From assembly GCA_964538025.1 (NCBI GenBank), contig CAZICZ010000011.1:1-64000 (forward strand): a stretch of DNA of 64,000 nt, written 5' to 3'. Of this stretch, positions 9,042 to 18,100 are shown one piece after another. Both the position numbers and the translations under genes were made by a program. The notes beneath the pieces were generated by a model. The model was not told the DNA's origin. It saw only the letters and a program-made list of their open reading frames with translations, and ran no database searches. This stretch comes from UBA5078 sp964538025. GTDB lineage: Bacteria; Pseudomonadota; Gammaproteobacteria; Pseudomonadales; Pseudohongiellaceae. Each line of letters opens with the position of its first letter. Position 1 is the first letter of the stretch.

Positions 9042-10124
9042 TCACTCTTGTTGGCGGGCTTTGTAGCGGGCGATATGAGGCGCAAGAATCTCCAGCGCCG
9101 TTTGCGAACAGGGAGGTAATTCGGCATCGCTTGTGGACAGTGGAGTGACCCGGTCTCCCCATTTAACAATTCCGGCACCCCAGGTGAGGCCGGCGCCGAA
9201 AGTGGCCATCAAAAGGGGATCCCCGGGTTTGATACGTCCTTCCTCCAGCGCTTCTGTCAATGCCACGGGAATGGTGCCTGCCGAGGTGTTGCCGTACTTA
9301 TGGACATTGACCATGATGCGCTCTTCGGGCATGCCAAGGCGTTTGGCGAGCGCGTCGAGAATGCGGCGATTCGCCTGATGCGGCACCATCAGAGGCACCT
9401 CGTCGATTGTGAGTCCCGCCTGCTGGAGAACATCTTCACAGGCAAACGCCATCGCCTTGATCGCCCGCTTGAAGACTTCCTGCCCCTCAAAATTCCACCC
9501 GAGATACAGGAAATCGTCGTTGAGGCGACTGTAGGCGCTGCCAAGATTGGTAATCTGAATCGCGGAGGAAGTGTCCATTTCACAGCCGATACGCGAGGCA
9601 ATCAGGCCCGATTCCTGCTGACTTGCTTCCAGAACGACGGCACCGCAGGCATCCCCGAAAAGGACGGCGACATCGCGTCGTGCCCAGTTCATGTAATGGC
9701 TGATGAACTCGCCACCGATGACCAGTACCTTTCTGTGCGCGCCGGTCTTGATGAGGGCGGTGCCGATGTGGAGGCCATACAGAAACCCTGTGCAGGCCGA
9801 ATTCAGATCGATGGAGGCGGCGTTGCTCGCCCCGATGGCATTTTGCACAAGCGATGCGGTGTTGGGGCAGAGGGAATCCATGGTCAGGCTGCCGAGCAGA
9901 ATAAGGTCGAGTTCGCGCGGGTCAAGGTTGGCGGCCGCCAATGCCCGCTTCGCCGCCACGATGGCCATGTCGGAAAAGTTGCAATGGCAGATACGCCGCT
10001 CCCGAATGCCCGTCCGGGTGGTGATCCACTCATCCGACGTGTCCATGAACGTCGTCAGATCCTCATTGCTGAGCACCGCGGGGGGAACGCATTTACCCCA
10101 TCCGGTGATCTGTGCATACTGCAT
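9042..10124 (-). CDS. 3-oxoacyl-ACP synthase III-like ketosynthase
   Basis: Condenses an acyl-CoA with malonyl-ACP to start fatty-acid chains. The thiolase-fold triad is intact: Cys111 in SACTGF, His249 in PHQANRR and Asn279 in YGNTSAG. At 360 residues it is longer than housekeeping FabH (about 320), with extra sequence before the QEVFKRA helix and a 25-residue C-terminal tail. AGAGGAGAGG lies just before the ATG. It stands outside any fab cluster, so it may be a second KAS III with different acyl preference rather than the main initiator. Confidence 0.88.
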   Translation of the reverse strand: MQYAQITGWGKCVPPAVLSNEDLTTFMDTSDEWITTRTGIRERRICHCNFSDMAIVAAKRALAAANLDPRELDLILLGSLTMDSLCPNTASLVQNAIGASNAASIDLNSACTGFLYGLHIGTALIKTGAHRKVLVIGGEFISHYMNWARRDVAVLFGDACGAVVLEASQQESGLIASRIGCEMDTSSAIQITNLGSAYSRLNDDFLYLGWNFEGQEVFKRAIKAMAFACEDVLQQAGLTIDEVPLMVPHQANRRILDALAKRLGMPEERIMVNVHKYGNTSAGTIPVALTEALEEGRIKPGDPLLMATFGAGLTWGAGIVKWGDRVTPLSTSDAELPPCSQTALEILAPHIARYKARQQE

Positions 10125-10279
10125 ACGCCTCTCCTCTTTTCGGGCTTTTGACGGGGGCGCCGAACGGGCGTTCCATCTTCTGCTTTTTTGTCGAGGATAT
10201 AGCATTCCCCTGCGCTTCGGTAGCGCCCGGACCGACGCGCTCATTCATCTGATAACGCCTGTGGCGAACGGGAGAAAAA

Positions 10280-10792
10280 ATGGAAAAAGAAATCACGGCA
10301 CTGGTGACCCGCTTTGAGAACCGGCAGCTCACCCGGCGCGAGCTTGTGGCGTCCCTGCTGGGGATCGCCGTGGGGGGCATTTTGCCGTCACGTGCGGCAC
10401 AGGCGCAGGGGCCTGCGCCTGTGGCCATCGGCAAATCGCTTAATCACGTGTCGCTTTCGGTGCAGGACGTCAACCGTTCCGCGGATTTTTATTCCCGTGT
10501 ACTAGGCCTGGAGATCATCAGCCGTCCGGCGAATGGGGGGCTGAACATGGGGCTGGGGGCAGAGAGTTTCCTGGGCTTATATTCCCTGCAAAACCCGGGA
10601 AGCATGCACCATTTGTGCATCGGCGTGGACGGTTACGATGCCGATGTCTTGGCAGCCCGACTCGAGTCCCACGGGATAGCGCCATCGATCAGCCGAGATC
10701 CGGCGAATCGCACCAGCGGAGGTGATCAGCTTTACTTTACTGATCCGGACGGCATCCGGCTGCAGTTGGCGCAACACGGATATTTGGGCTAG
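10280..10792 (+). CDS. VOC (glyoxalase/bleomycin-resistance fold) protein with Tat-like leader
   Basis: 170 residues. An N-terminal TRRELVASLLG segment and a hydrophobic stretch ending in AQA resemble a Tat signal. A single vicinal-oxygen-chelate domain follows, with LNHVSLSVQDV at its first strand and HHLCIGV in the second module, plus YFTDPDGIRLQL at the end. The His and Glu/Gln positions suggest a metal site, but the reaction is not predictable. The gene ends 4 nt from the convergent FkbM gene. Confidence 0.8.
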   Translation: MEKEITALVTRFENRQLTRRELVASLLGIAVGGILPSRAAQAQGPAPVAIGKSLNHVSLSVQDVNRSADFYSRVLGLEIISRPANGGLNMGLGAESFLGLYSLQNPGSMHHLCIGVDGYDADVLAARLESHGIAPSISRDPANRTSGGDQLYFTDPDGIRLQLAQHGYLG

Positions 10793-10796
10793 AAAC

Positions 10797-11738
10797 TCAT
10801 TCGCCCGGATTGTGCAGGGGAAGCAGTGCGCATTTTTCGGCAGGACAGGCGACGATGTCGTCCTGGCCGGTGGCCTGAAAGCGTGGCAGCGGAATGAGAT
10901 GGTAGGCACCGGAGTGCCGGCTGCGGGCATCCCGGCGACGATCCTTGCTGCCGTCCGCCTTGCGCTTGTCAAACGTGAACAGCCGGTAATTGTGCGGCAA
11001 TGTCTGCAGCAATTCCTCTGGCGACCTAAAGGACAGTGCCTGACCATAGGACATCTCGCAGACCAGCAGGGGACGCGTTCGTTCCAGCGTTTCACGCAGC
11101 CCCTCCAGTGCCGGTTTTTCAAAGCCTTCAACATCCATCTTCAGAATATCGATGTGCTCAAGCTGCAGGTCTTTGAAAAAGTCGTCTCCTCTCACCAGTG
11201 CAAGCTCTCCAATTGCCACATTGCCCTTGCTGACCGTGGCCGCATCAAAGGACCCGATACCGACATTGTTGCCAGTGGGGGCGTAGAAGGGCAGACGCGT
11301 ATTGGCATTGCTGAGACCCACGGCGTGCACCTGCACGGCATGCAGTGAGTTCTTCTCGATCTGTTGCAAAAGTTGTGAGCGGACTCTGTCGAATGGTTCA
11401 AAGGCGTGCACATGGCACTGATGCGCGGCCATAAAGAGCGTGTGTTGTCCGACGTTTGCGCCAACATCGACAAAAACCGCAGCCTCCGGTGCCAGTTGCA
11501 GGCGTGCATCGCGCAGAAAAAACAGCAGAGGTTTTTCAAACGCCCCGTAAAAATACACATTGAAATCGATGTTGTTATTCAGATTTCCGTAATACGAGAG
11601 GCCGAAAAACTCTTTGACGAAGGGGATGTCCGGCGCTGCTCCGCGTTTTACAAGACGTTTATACACATTGCGGCGAAGACGGCCAGGCAACCAGGCGCTG
11701 TGCCAGAGAGTTTGATATACACGCGTGGAAAAACTCAC
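10797..11738 (-). CDS. FkbM family methyltransferase
   Basis: SAM-dependent methyltransferase of the FkbM type, usually O-methylating sugars or polyketides. The SAM-binding motif VDVGANVGQHTLF (about residues 90-102) is followed by the acidic HAFEPFD motif and by DILKMDVEGFE, a diagnostic FkbM segment. 313 residues with a GTG start preceded by AAAAGGA. The C-terminal 60 residues are basic then proline-rich and are not part of the core fold. The target is unknown; no polysaccharide locus is adjacent. Confidence 0.83.
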   Translation of the reverse strand: MSFSTRVYQTLWHSAWLPGRLRRNVYKRLVKRGAAPDIPFVKEFFGLSYYGNLNNNIDFNVYFYGAFEKPLLFFLRDARLQLAPEAAVFVDVGANVGQHTLFMAAHQCHVHAFEPFDRVRSQLLQQIEKNSLHAVQVHAVGLSNANTRLPFYAPTGNNVGIGSFDAATVSKGNVAIGELALVRGDDFFKDLQLEHIDILKMDVEGFEKPALEGLRETLERTRPLLVCEMSYGQALSFRSPEELLQTLPHNYRLFTFDKRKADGSKDRRRDARSRHSGAYHLIPLPRFQATGQDDIVACPAEKCALLPLHNPGE

Positions 11739-11753
11739 GAATCCGAAGTCCTT

Positions 11754-12212
11754 TTAAGGTGACGGGTTGGCCTTGGCGATGTGCCGATTGGCACCGGAGC
11801 GAATTCTACCTTGCCAATTTTGTGAATTGTATTCCATTTTTGGACACAGAAAGGGGAGAGGGCTGGACAGGCAAATCCACCGGGGCATAATCCTCCTGCA
11901 GATCTTCAATTTTCCTCGCCAAGCCTTGAATGGCTCGCTTGGAACCTTATCACCGGAAGCCCGAAGGGTCTTCCGGTTTTTTTTCGGGGCATCCAGGCGT
12001 TTCGCCGAAATGCCCGCCGGATGCAGACCTTGCAGATCCGATACGACCTTCTTGGTCAGTTGAATCAGGTCCCGCAAACGCTTTGATTCGCAATCACAGA
12101 ATTGGGCAAAGGCCGGGTCGCGTGCGCCGTCCATTTCGCGCTCGACTTTGTCCAACAGATACTGGTAGCTCTTCAGACGGCTTTTGTAGTCGTCAATCAG
12201 GGTGCTGAGCAT
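11754..12212 (-). CDS. Hypothetical protein, helical N-terminal region
   Basis: I do not recognise this gene. Its start overlaps the end of the upstream ATPase gene by 20 nt and it ends 15 nt before the FkbM start, so it sits in an operon-like position. Residues 1-60 are rich in charged residues with heptad-like leucines, predicted to be helical; residues 60-95 are basic. The last 50 residues look unlike a protein and run over a hairpin read from the other strand, so the true product may be shorter or the frame may be altered near the 3' end. Confidence 0.5.
   Translation of the reverse strand: MLSTLIDDYKSRLKSYQYLLDKVEREMDGARDPAFAQFCDCESKRLRDLIQLTKKVVSDLQGLHPAGISAKRLDAPKKNRKTLRASGDKVPSEPFKAWRGKLKICRRIMPRWICLSSPLPFLCPKMEYNSQNWQGRIRSGANRHIAKANPSP
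11952..11984 (+). terminator. Strong +-strand intrinsic terminator inside a - strand ORF
   Basis: Stem ACCGGAAG / CTTCCGGT with an inner CCC/GGG pair around a GAA loop, followed by seven unpaired T residues on the + strand. It lies antisense within the hypothetical gene and no + strand gene ends within 1 kb upstream, so it probably closes an unannotated + strand transcript. Confidence 0.7.
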
Positions 12213-13311
12213 CGGAAGTTTCCACCGGATGAACGCTAGGCGAGCGGCGTTGCAGCTCTACCAGATCGATCTCGGGATACACCTTTTCTACTTGTCGCAG
12301 GATGGACCCCAGCAGACTCTTCATGCTCTGGGGTGACAGGGTGCGCGACTTGACCAGCTGCACCAGATTCTGCTGCAGCTTCATGATCACCAGCTTGGGG
12401 AAATTCGCGCGCGGCCCGGTACTCTGTGACGCGGGCTGTTTTAGGGTCGGGAGTGGCGCCGTGATGGTGCCGGGGTCTTTCTTCAGTCGGTTCAGGAACA
12501 GTTTGCGCCAGAACAGGCTGAAGGAGCGTCGGCTCGGCTGCGTGTGGTAGATGTTTTCGAGGCTGTCCGCGAGTGCCTGAAAGCGGTAACTGGCCTGGGA
12601 GCCGGGATACCCGATCATCACGGGAATCTGTCGCTGCACCGAGAGCCGAAGAGAGTCATCACGTGGCACGTATCCCAGATAATCGAGATCGGTGTTCAGG
12701 TAGCGTGTGGCGGCTCCCGACAAACGCTTGTAGATATCGACGCTGTTGAGGTAGTTGTCCACCATGTTGGTCAGGACATGGACCTTACTTTCGCAGTGCA
12801 TCTTGCGCATGACCTTCATCAGGGCAAACGCATCGGTGAGCGAGGTCGGCTCGGGTGTCACGATTAAAATGCAATGCTCGGTTGCCTGTAAAAACGTGGT
12901 GACGTTTTCGCTGATACCGGCCGCGGTGTCGATGATCAGATAATCGAAGCGCTGCTCCAGAATGGTCAGTGCCTGCAACAGGGTTTTTTGCTGCGTCACG
13001 CTCAGGCTGGCAAACTCGGCGATCCCCGAAGCGGCCGGGACGATGCTGATACCGCCAGGCCCATCCAGCAGGATGTCTTCGATGCGTTTGCTGCCGTCCA
13101 GCACCTGTTCAAGCGTGTACAGGGGCGTCAGGTTCAGCAGGATGTTGACGTTTGCCAGACTGGTGTCAGCATCAAAAACGCAAACACTGCGCCCTTTATT
13201 GGCGGGTGCGATTGCCAGATTGACACTGATATTGGTTTTTCCGACACCGCCCTTGCCGCTGCTGATGGCGATGACGCGTCCTCTGTCCTGGGGTCGTGCG
13301 GGCTGGTTCAC
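12193..13311 (-). CDS. MinD/ParA-family ATPase, FlhG-like
   Basis: A P-loop ATPase with the deviant Walker A SSGKGGVGKT near the N terminus, the A' motif CVFDADTSLANVN and Walker B LIIDTAAGI. The pattern is closest to FlhG/FleN-type regulators of polar structures. The last 100 residues or so form an extra domain with two helices (KLVIMKLQQNLVQLVK and SMKSLLGSILRQVEKVYPE). The start is taken at GTG with AGGA 7 nt upstream; a TTG six codons earlier is possible. No flagellar or chemotaxis genes are nearby, so it may position something else. It overlaps the small gene downstream by 20 nt. Confidence 0.82.
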   Translation of the reverse strand: MNQPARPQDRGRVIAISSGKGGVGKTNISVNLAIAPANKGRSVCVFDADTSLANVNILLNLTPLYTLEQVLDGSKRIEDILLDGPGGISIVPAASGIAEFASLSVTQQKTLLQALTILEQRFDYLIIDTAAGISENVTTFLQATEHCILIVTPEPTSLTDAFALMKVMRKMHCESKVHVLTNMVDNYLNSVDIYKRLSGAATRYLNTDLDYLGYVPRDDSLRLSVQRQIPVMIGYPGSQASYRFQALADSLENIYHTQPSRRSFSLFWRKLFLNRLKKDPGTITAPLPTLKQPASQSTGPRANFPKLVIMKLQQNLVQLVKSRTLSPQSMKSLLGSILRQVEKVYPEIDLVELQRRSPSVHPVETSDAQHPD

Positions 13312-13416
13312 GGCGCTGTCCTGTGTCAAATGCGGCCCGGAAATTTAATCGGGGTGCAGGGTGTTTCTCCGAGCGGGTATACTCGACAGAATACACCAGA
13401 TGTGAAGGAAAAGAGC

Positions 13417-14148
13417 ATGATAGGCGTGATTGGCGGTACCGGTCTCAATGAACCGCGGTTTTTGTCAGACGTGCAGGTGCAGCCGGTGAAGACGCCGTTT
13501 GAGGGGCATGTGGTGCACGTCTACACCGGCCAATGGCAGGGGACTCCGGTGGTGTTCATTCCCCGGCATGGACGGGGTCACAAAATTCCTCCTCACCGTA
13601 TCCATTACCGCGCCAATCTCTGGGCCTTGCATCACCTTCACGTCGATTCGGTCATTGGCGTGAATGCCGTGGGAGGCATTCATCCGGAACTTGGGCCCGG
13701 AACCCTTGCCGTGCCCGATCAGATCATCGACTACAGTTGGGGGCGCGAACACACCTTTTTTTCAGACGGCCTCGATACCGTCACGCATATCGATTTCACG
13801 CATCCGTATGACGAGCCGCTGCGTCAAATCCTGATTGCCGCTTGCAGGGGCGTGCGTTCACTGCCGAACGGCGTGTATGCCTGCACCCAAGGGCCACGTC
13901 TTGAAAGCATCGCCGAGATTCGACGACTCCAGCGCGATGGTTGCGATATGGTGGGAATGACGGGCATGCCGGAAGCGGCCCTGGCCAGGGAGCTGGGCAT
14001 GGCGTATGCCTGTCTGGCGCTGTCGGTCAATTGGGCGGCGGGCCTGAGCGATGAGATCATCACCATGGAGGCTATTGGGCGGGTGCTGGAAAGCGGCATG
14101 GAGACGCTCACCGGTGTCCTGACGCGCGCTCTTACTGCCCTGGGCTAG
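13417..14148 (+). CDS. S-methyl-5'-thioinosine phosphorylase
   Basis: Phosphorolysis of methylthioinosine, releasing hypoxanthine and methylthioribose-1-phosphate in polyamine-related purine salvage. The sequence has the MTAP/PNP phosphate loop GGTGLNE, PRHGRGHKIPPHRI, and the substrate segment CDMVGMTGMPEAALARE. Replacement of adenosine-type residues around this last segment and the position directly before csiV and mfd match Pseudomonas PA3004, which has been shown to prefer methylthioinosine. 243 residues. GAAGGAAAAGAGC precedes the ATG. Its 3' end overlaps the convergent csiV gene by 17 nt. Confidence 0.85.
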   Translation: MIGVIGGTGLNEPRFLSDVQVQPVKTPFEGHVVHVYTGQWQGTPVVFIPRHGRGHKIPPHRIHYRANLWALHHLHVDSVIGVNAVGGIHPELGPGTLAVPDQIIDYSWGREHTFFSDGLDTVTHIDFTHPYDEPLRQILIAACRGVRSLPNGVYACTQGPRLESIAEIRRLQRDGCDMVGMTGMPEAALARELGMAYACLALSVNWAAGLSDEIITMEAIGRVLESGMETLTGVLTRALTALG

Positions 14149-15037
14149 GGGGCAGCGGTGAGGCCGCGGTGCCGGTAAGGGGCGGCAAGGGCACAGGTGG
14201 GAGTTCATACGGGGTGATTTGCACCAGCATCCCCAGGGCGGGGTGATCCAGGTAATGGAACTCCCGCGATCGCAAGTCCCTGTTCTGCTGAAAGGGAATG
14301 ATCCGGGTCACGTAAAAAGGCGTCACGTTTTCTTCTGTCGTTTCGTCGTGCAACACCTCAGGGAGCAAGGGAAGTTCCCACCCTTCGTCGGAGGGTGTCG
14401 TGCCAAAACTGTTCAGCCACAGATTGCTTTCCAGAATGGCCCGATCTCCGCTGCTGGTCAGATAGAAATTCAAGCTTCCCTCCACTTCATAGCGCTCACC
14501 AAACTGTTGTCCGCCAATAATGGCAACAGCGGTGGCGCTGTTGCGCCGCGTCAGGTTCTGCAACCAGGCCCCGTGAAACACAATGCGTTGTCCTGTGGAC
14601 TGTGTCAGTGCGCGGTTCGTGCCCGAGAAATCGTGGCGTTCCGGCGGTAGCAGTAAAAAGGGCGTGCGGGACAGATCGGGGAGCGTGAAGGGAGCGTCCG
14701 CTGGCGCGTAGGGGGCAGGGCCAATCTGGGGCGCATCGCGATTGAATTGGGCCGGGTCCAGGGCATCGGTGACCAGTTGCGGAGCAAAGACACTCCAGTC
14801 CTGTAACTGCAGGGCGTCCGCCACTTCGTCCAGGCGTCGCAGGCGTTCCGGAAATCCCAGGCTAAGCCCTTGGGGTGACCACAGTTCCGAGTCCAAATTG
14901 GCCCCCTCGTAAGTAAAGAGTGTGACTTCAATCTGGAACCAGTTGTCATTGCGGCTCGACTGCGCCAGCGCGCTGGAGTGCCATAGCAGCGAGGTCAGCA
15001 AAAGAATCAGGCCATGTCGGAATGCGAGGGTTTTCAC
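14132..15037 (-). CDS. csiV: CsiV family envelope protein
   Basis: 301 residues with a signal peptide (1-25). The WFQIEVTLFTYEG opening followed by LDSELW is the CsiV family signature; the C terminus, from YPLPPVPLPPLTGT-like proline repeats, is disordered. In Vibrio cholerae CsiV is needed for the response to D-amino acids through LdtA-type peptidoglycan modification, so a cell-wall role is likely. GTG start. It follows mfd on the same strand after about 90 nt, the arrangement seen in Pseudomonas. Confidence 0.75.
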   Translation of the reverse strand: MKTLAFRHGLILLLTSLLWHSSALAQSSRNDNWFQIEVTLFTYEGANLDSELWSPQGLSLGFPERLRRLDEVADALQLQDWSVFAPQLVTDALDPAQFNRDAPQIGPAPYAPADAPFTLPDLSRTPFLLLPPERHDFSGTNRALTQSTGQRIVFHGAWLQNLTRRNSATAVAIIGGQQFGERYEVEGSLNFYLTSSGDRAILESNLWLNSFGTTPSDEGWELPLLPEVLHDETTEENVTPFYVTRIIPFQQNRDLRSREFHYLDHPALGMLVQITPYELPPVPLPPLTGTAASPLPPSPGQ

Positions 15038-15125
15038 TGCCGGAGAATCCCGTAATTGTGGTGCCCGACGTTGCGAGCGAAGACACGCCGAGCATACCTG
15101 TTGTTGCGGAACAGGCCAACGAGGC

Positions 15126-18100
15126 TCATTGGTCTGCGCTCAGTTTGTCCAGCAACTGGTCCATGAAACGAATCTTGGCATCGGCCGTGGTGGCATTGTG
15201 CGTGAACTGTAATTGCGTGGGTCCGGAGAGTTTATAGAGTTTGGGGGCGAGCTGCACCAGGCGGACAATGACTCGCGGATTGACGCGCGTATGCTGCGCA
15301 AAGGAGAGCTTGCCTGTCACGGCACTGACGTCGATCTTGCTGATGCCAAGCACCTGCGAGCGCAGCCGCAGCGAGGTCAGGCGGAACAGCAGCTTGATCT
15401 GTTCGGGCAACAGGCCGAAGCGGTCGATCATCTCGACCTGCAGTTCGCCGAGGGCTTCCTCGTCTTTGGCACTGGCGATGCGTTTGTACATGATCAGGCG
15501 AGTATGCACATCGGGCAGATACTCCTCGGGAATCAGTGCCGGAATGCGCAGATTCACTTCGCTGATGCTCTGCAGGCTGCTTTCGATGTTGGGTGTGCGT
15601 CCCTCGCGAATCGCCTGCACCGCTTCTTCCAGCATTTCGGTATACAGGGTAAAGCCGATTTTCTGCATGTGCCCTGTCTGTTCCTCTCCCAGAATTTCGC
15701 CCGCGCCACGGATTTCCAGATCGTGGCTCGCCAGCGTAAATCCTGCCCCCAGAGAACTGGCGGCGCTGATGGCTTCGATGCGTTTCAGGGCGTCCGGTGT
15801 CATGTTGGCTTTGCTGGGCGTCAGCAGATAGGCATAGGCCTGGTGGTGAGAGCGGCCGACGCGACCCCGCAACTGGTGGAGCTGCGCGAGCCCGAGTTTG
15901 TCCGCCCGGTCCATGATGATTGTGTTGGCGCTGGGAATGTCGATACCGGTTTCGATGATGGTGGAACACACCAGGATGTTGTACCGCTTGTGATAGAAGT
16001 CGGCCATGATCTGCTCAAGCTCACGTTCCGGCAATTGCCCGTGCGCGACGCAGACCCGTGCCTCGGGGATCAGCTCGCGCAGATGTTCCGCCGTTTTGGT
16101 GATCGTCTTCACCTCATTGTGCAGGTAAAACACCTGGCCGCCCCGCAGAAGCTCTCTCAGTACCGCCTCCTTTATAAGGGCGTCCTGCGATTCCCGGATG
16201 AAAGTCTTGACCGAAAGGCGTTTGGCCGGGGGAGTCACAATCAGCGACAGATCCCTCACGCCGGACATGGCCATGTTCAGGGTTCGCGGAATCGGTGTGG
16301 CGGTGAGAGTCAGAATGTCCACGTTAGCGCGCAGGGATTTCAGCTTTTCCTTTTGCTGCACGCCAAACCGGTGCTCTTCATCGATGATCAAAAGCCCCAG
16401 ATCCTTGTACTGAATATTGTCCTGCAGCAGCTTGTGGGTTCCGACGACGATGTCCACCTGTCCGTTCTTGATGCGTGCCAGCGACTCGTCCACCTGTTTG
16501 CCGGAACGGAAGCGGGAAATGAGATCCACGGTGACGGGCCAGTCGGCAAAGCGATCGCGAAAACTCTCGTAGTGTTGCTGCGCGAGGAGGGTCGTCGGAA
16601 CCAGAATGGCGACCTGCTTGTTGTTCTGTACCGCAATGAACGCCGCCCGCATGGCGACTTCGGTTTTTCCGAAACCCACATCGCCGCATACCAGTCGATC
16701 CATGGCGCGGGGGGAGGCCATGTCTCGCATGACGGCTTCGATGGCGTCCAGCTGATCCGGGGTTTCCTCGAAGGGGAAGCTGGCGGCGAAATTCTCATAG
16801 TCGATCCCCTCGCAACGGTATTCGACGCCCTTGCGGGCTTCCCGACGTGCGTAAATGTCGAGCAGTTCGGCAGCGGCATCCCGAATCTTCTCAGCGGCTT
16901 TGCTGCGGGCCTTTTGCCACTGGTCGTTGCCCAGCTGGTTCAGCGGTGCCAGTTCAGGTTCGGATCCCCCGTACCGACTGATCAGGTGCAGGGAATATAC
17001 CGGGACATACAGCTTGGCTTCCTTGGCATATTCCAGGGTCAGAAATTCGGTCTCCTGCCCCTCGATGGTCAGCGTTTGCAGACCACGGTAGCGCCCAACA
17101 CCATGTTCGAGATGCACGACGGCGGCGCCGATGTGCAACTCGTTCAGGTTGCGAATCAGAAACTCGCTATTGTCCTGGGCTTTGCGCCGCCGGCGCCGTT
17201 GTGCCACGCGCTGCCCAAACAGCTGAGTCTCGGTGATCACCAGCCGTGTCGGGGACTGCAGGCTCAGGCCTCGGTCCAAAGGGGCAATGGTGATTGCCCG
17301 CGCGGCGTTCCCGTTAACAAAGGCCGCCCAGTTGTCGACCGCCTGCGGGAGCACACGAATCGTTTTGAGCAACTCGAGCATGCTTTCACGACGCCCTGCA
17401 GATTCGGCGCAGAACAGGATGCGACTGTCGGGCTGTTGTATCAGCAGTGACTCCAGGGCGTGCAAGGGCGTATGCAGGGCGCCCGCATTCAAATCAGGGG
17501 GCAAGGAAACAGGCGCCTGCCAGGCCTTTCCTGCCGCTGCGGGAGTGCTTGAGAGCTCGATATTTGGGTAATCCCGCAGTCGTCCAAACGCCTCGTCTGG
17601 GCTCAGAAAAAGTTCCGTGGGTTTCAGGATGGGACGGGTGCGGTCGTGGCAGCGATCTTCATACCGCGCTTTGATGTCCTGCCAGAAGCGCTGGCCGGAG
17701 GCTTCCAGTTCCCCCGTACGCAGGACCAGCGTCGACGCGGGCAGGTAGTCAAACAGACTGTGCAGGGTGTCGAAGAACAGGGGCAGGTAGTATTCGATGC
17801 CCGCGGAATGCAGCCCCTGGCTGATGTCCTGATACACGCTGCAATGCCGGAGATCGACATCGAAGCGCTCGCGGAACTGGCGCCGAAACCGCGTGATTCC
17901 TGCCTCGTCCAAGGGGTATTCCTTGCCGGGCAGAAGGGTAACCTCGCGCACTTTGTCCAGCGAGCGCTGGCTCTCCGGATCAAAGGTCCGCAGGGTTTCA
18001 ATTTCATCGTCGAACAGGTCTATGCGATAGGGGTGTTCGCTCCCCATGGGGAAGATGTCCATGATGGCGCCGCGAATCGCAAACTCGCCATGTTCATAGA

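Noticed and set aside
8847..9119. 90-codon + strand ORF between cytochrome c and KAS III
   Set aside because: Poor codon pattern, no ribosome site and it overlaps the KAS III gene; no family features.
15213..17450. Long open frame on the + strand opposite mfd
   Set aside because: It is the antisense of a well-conserved Mfd frame, with no domain or ribosome site; GC-rich codon bias keeps it open.
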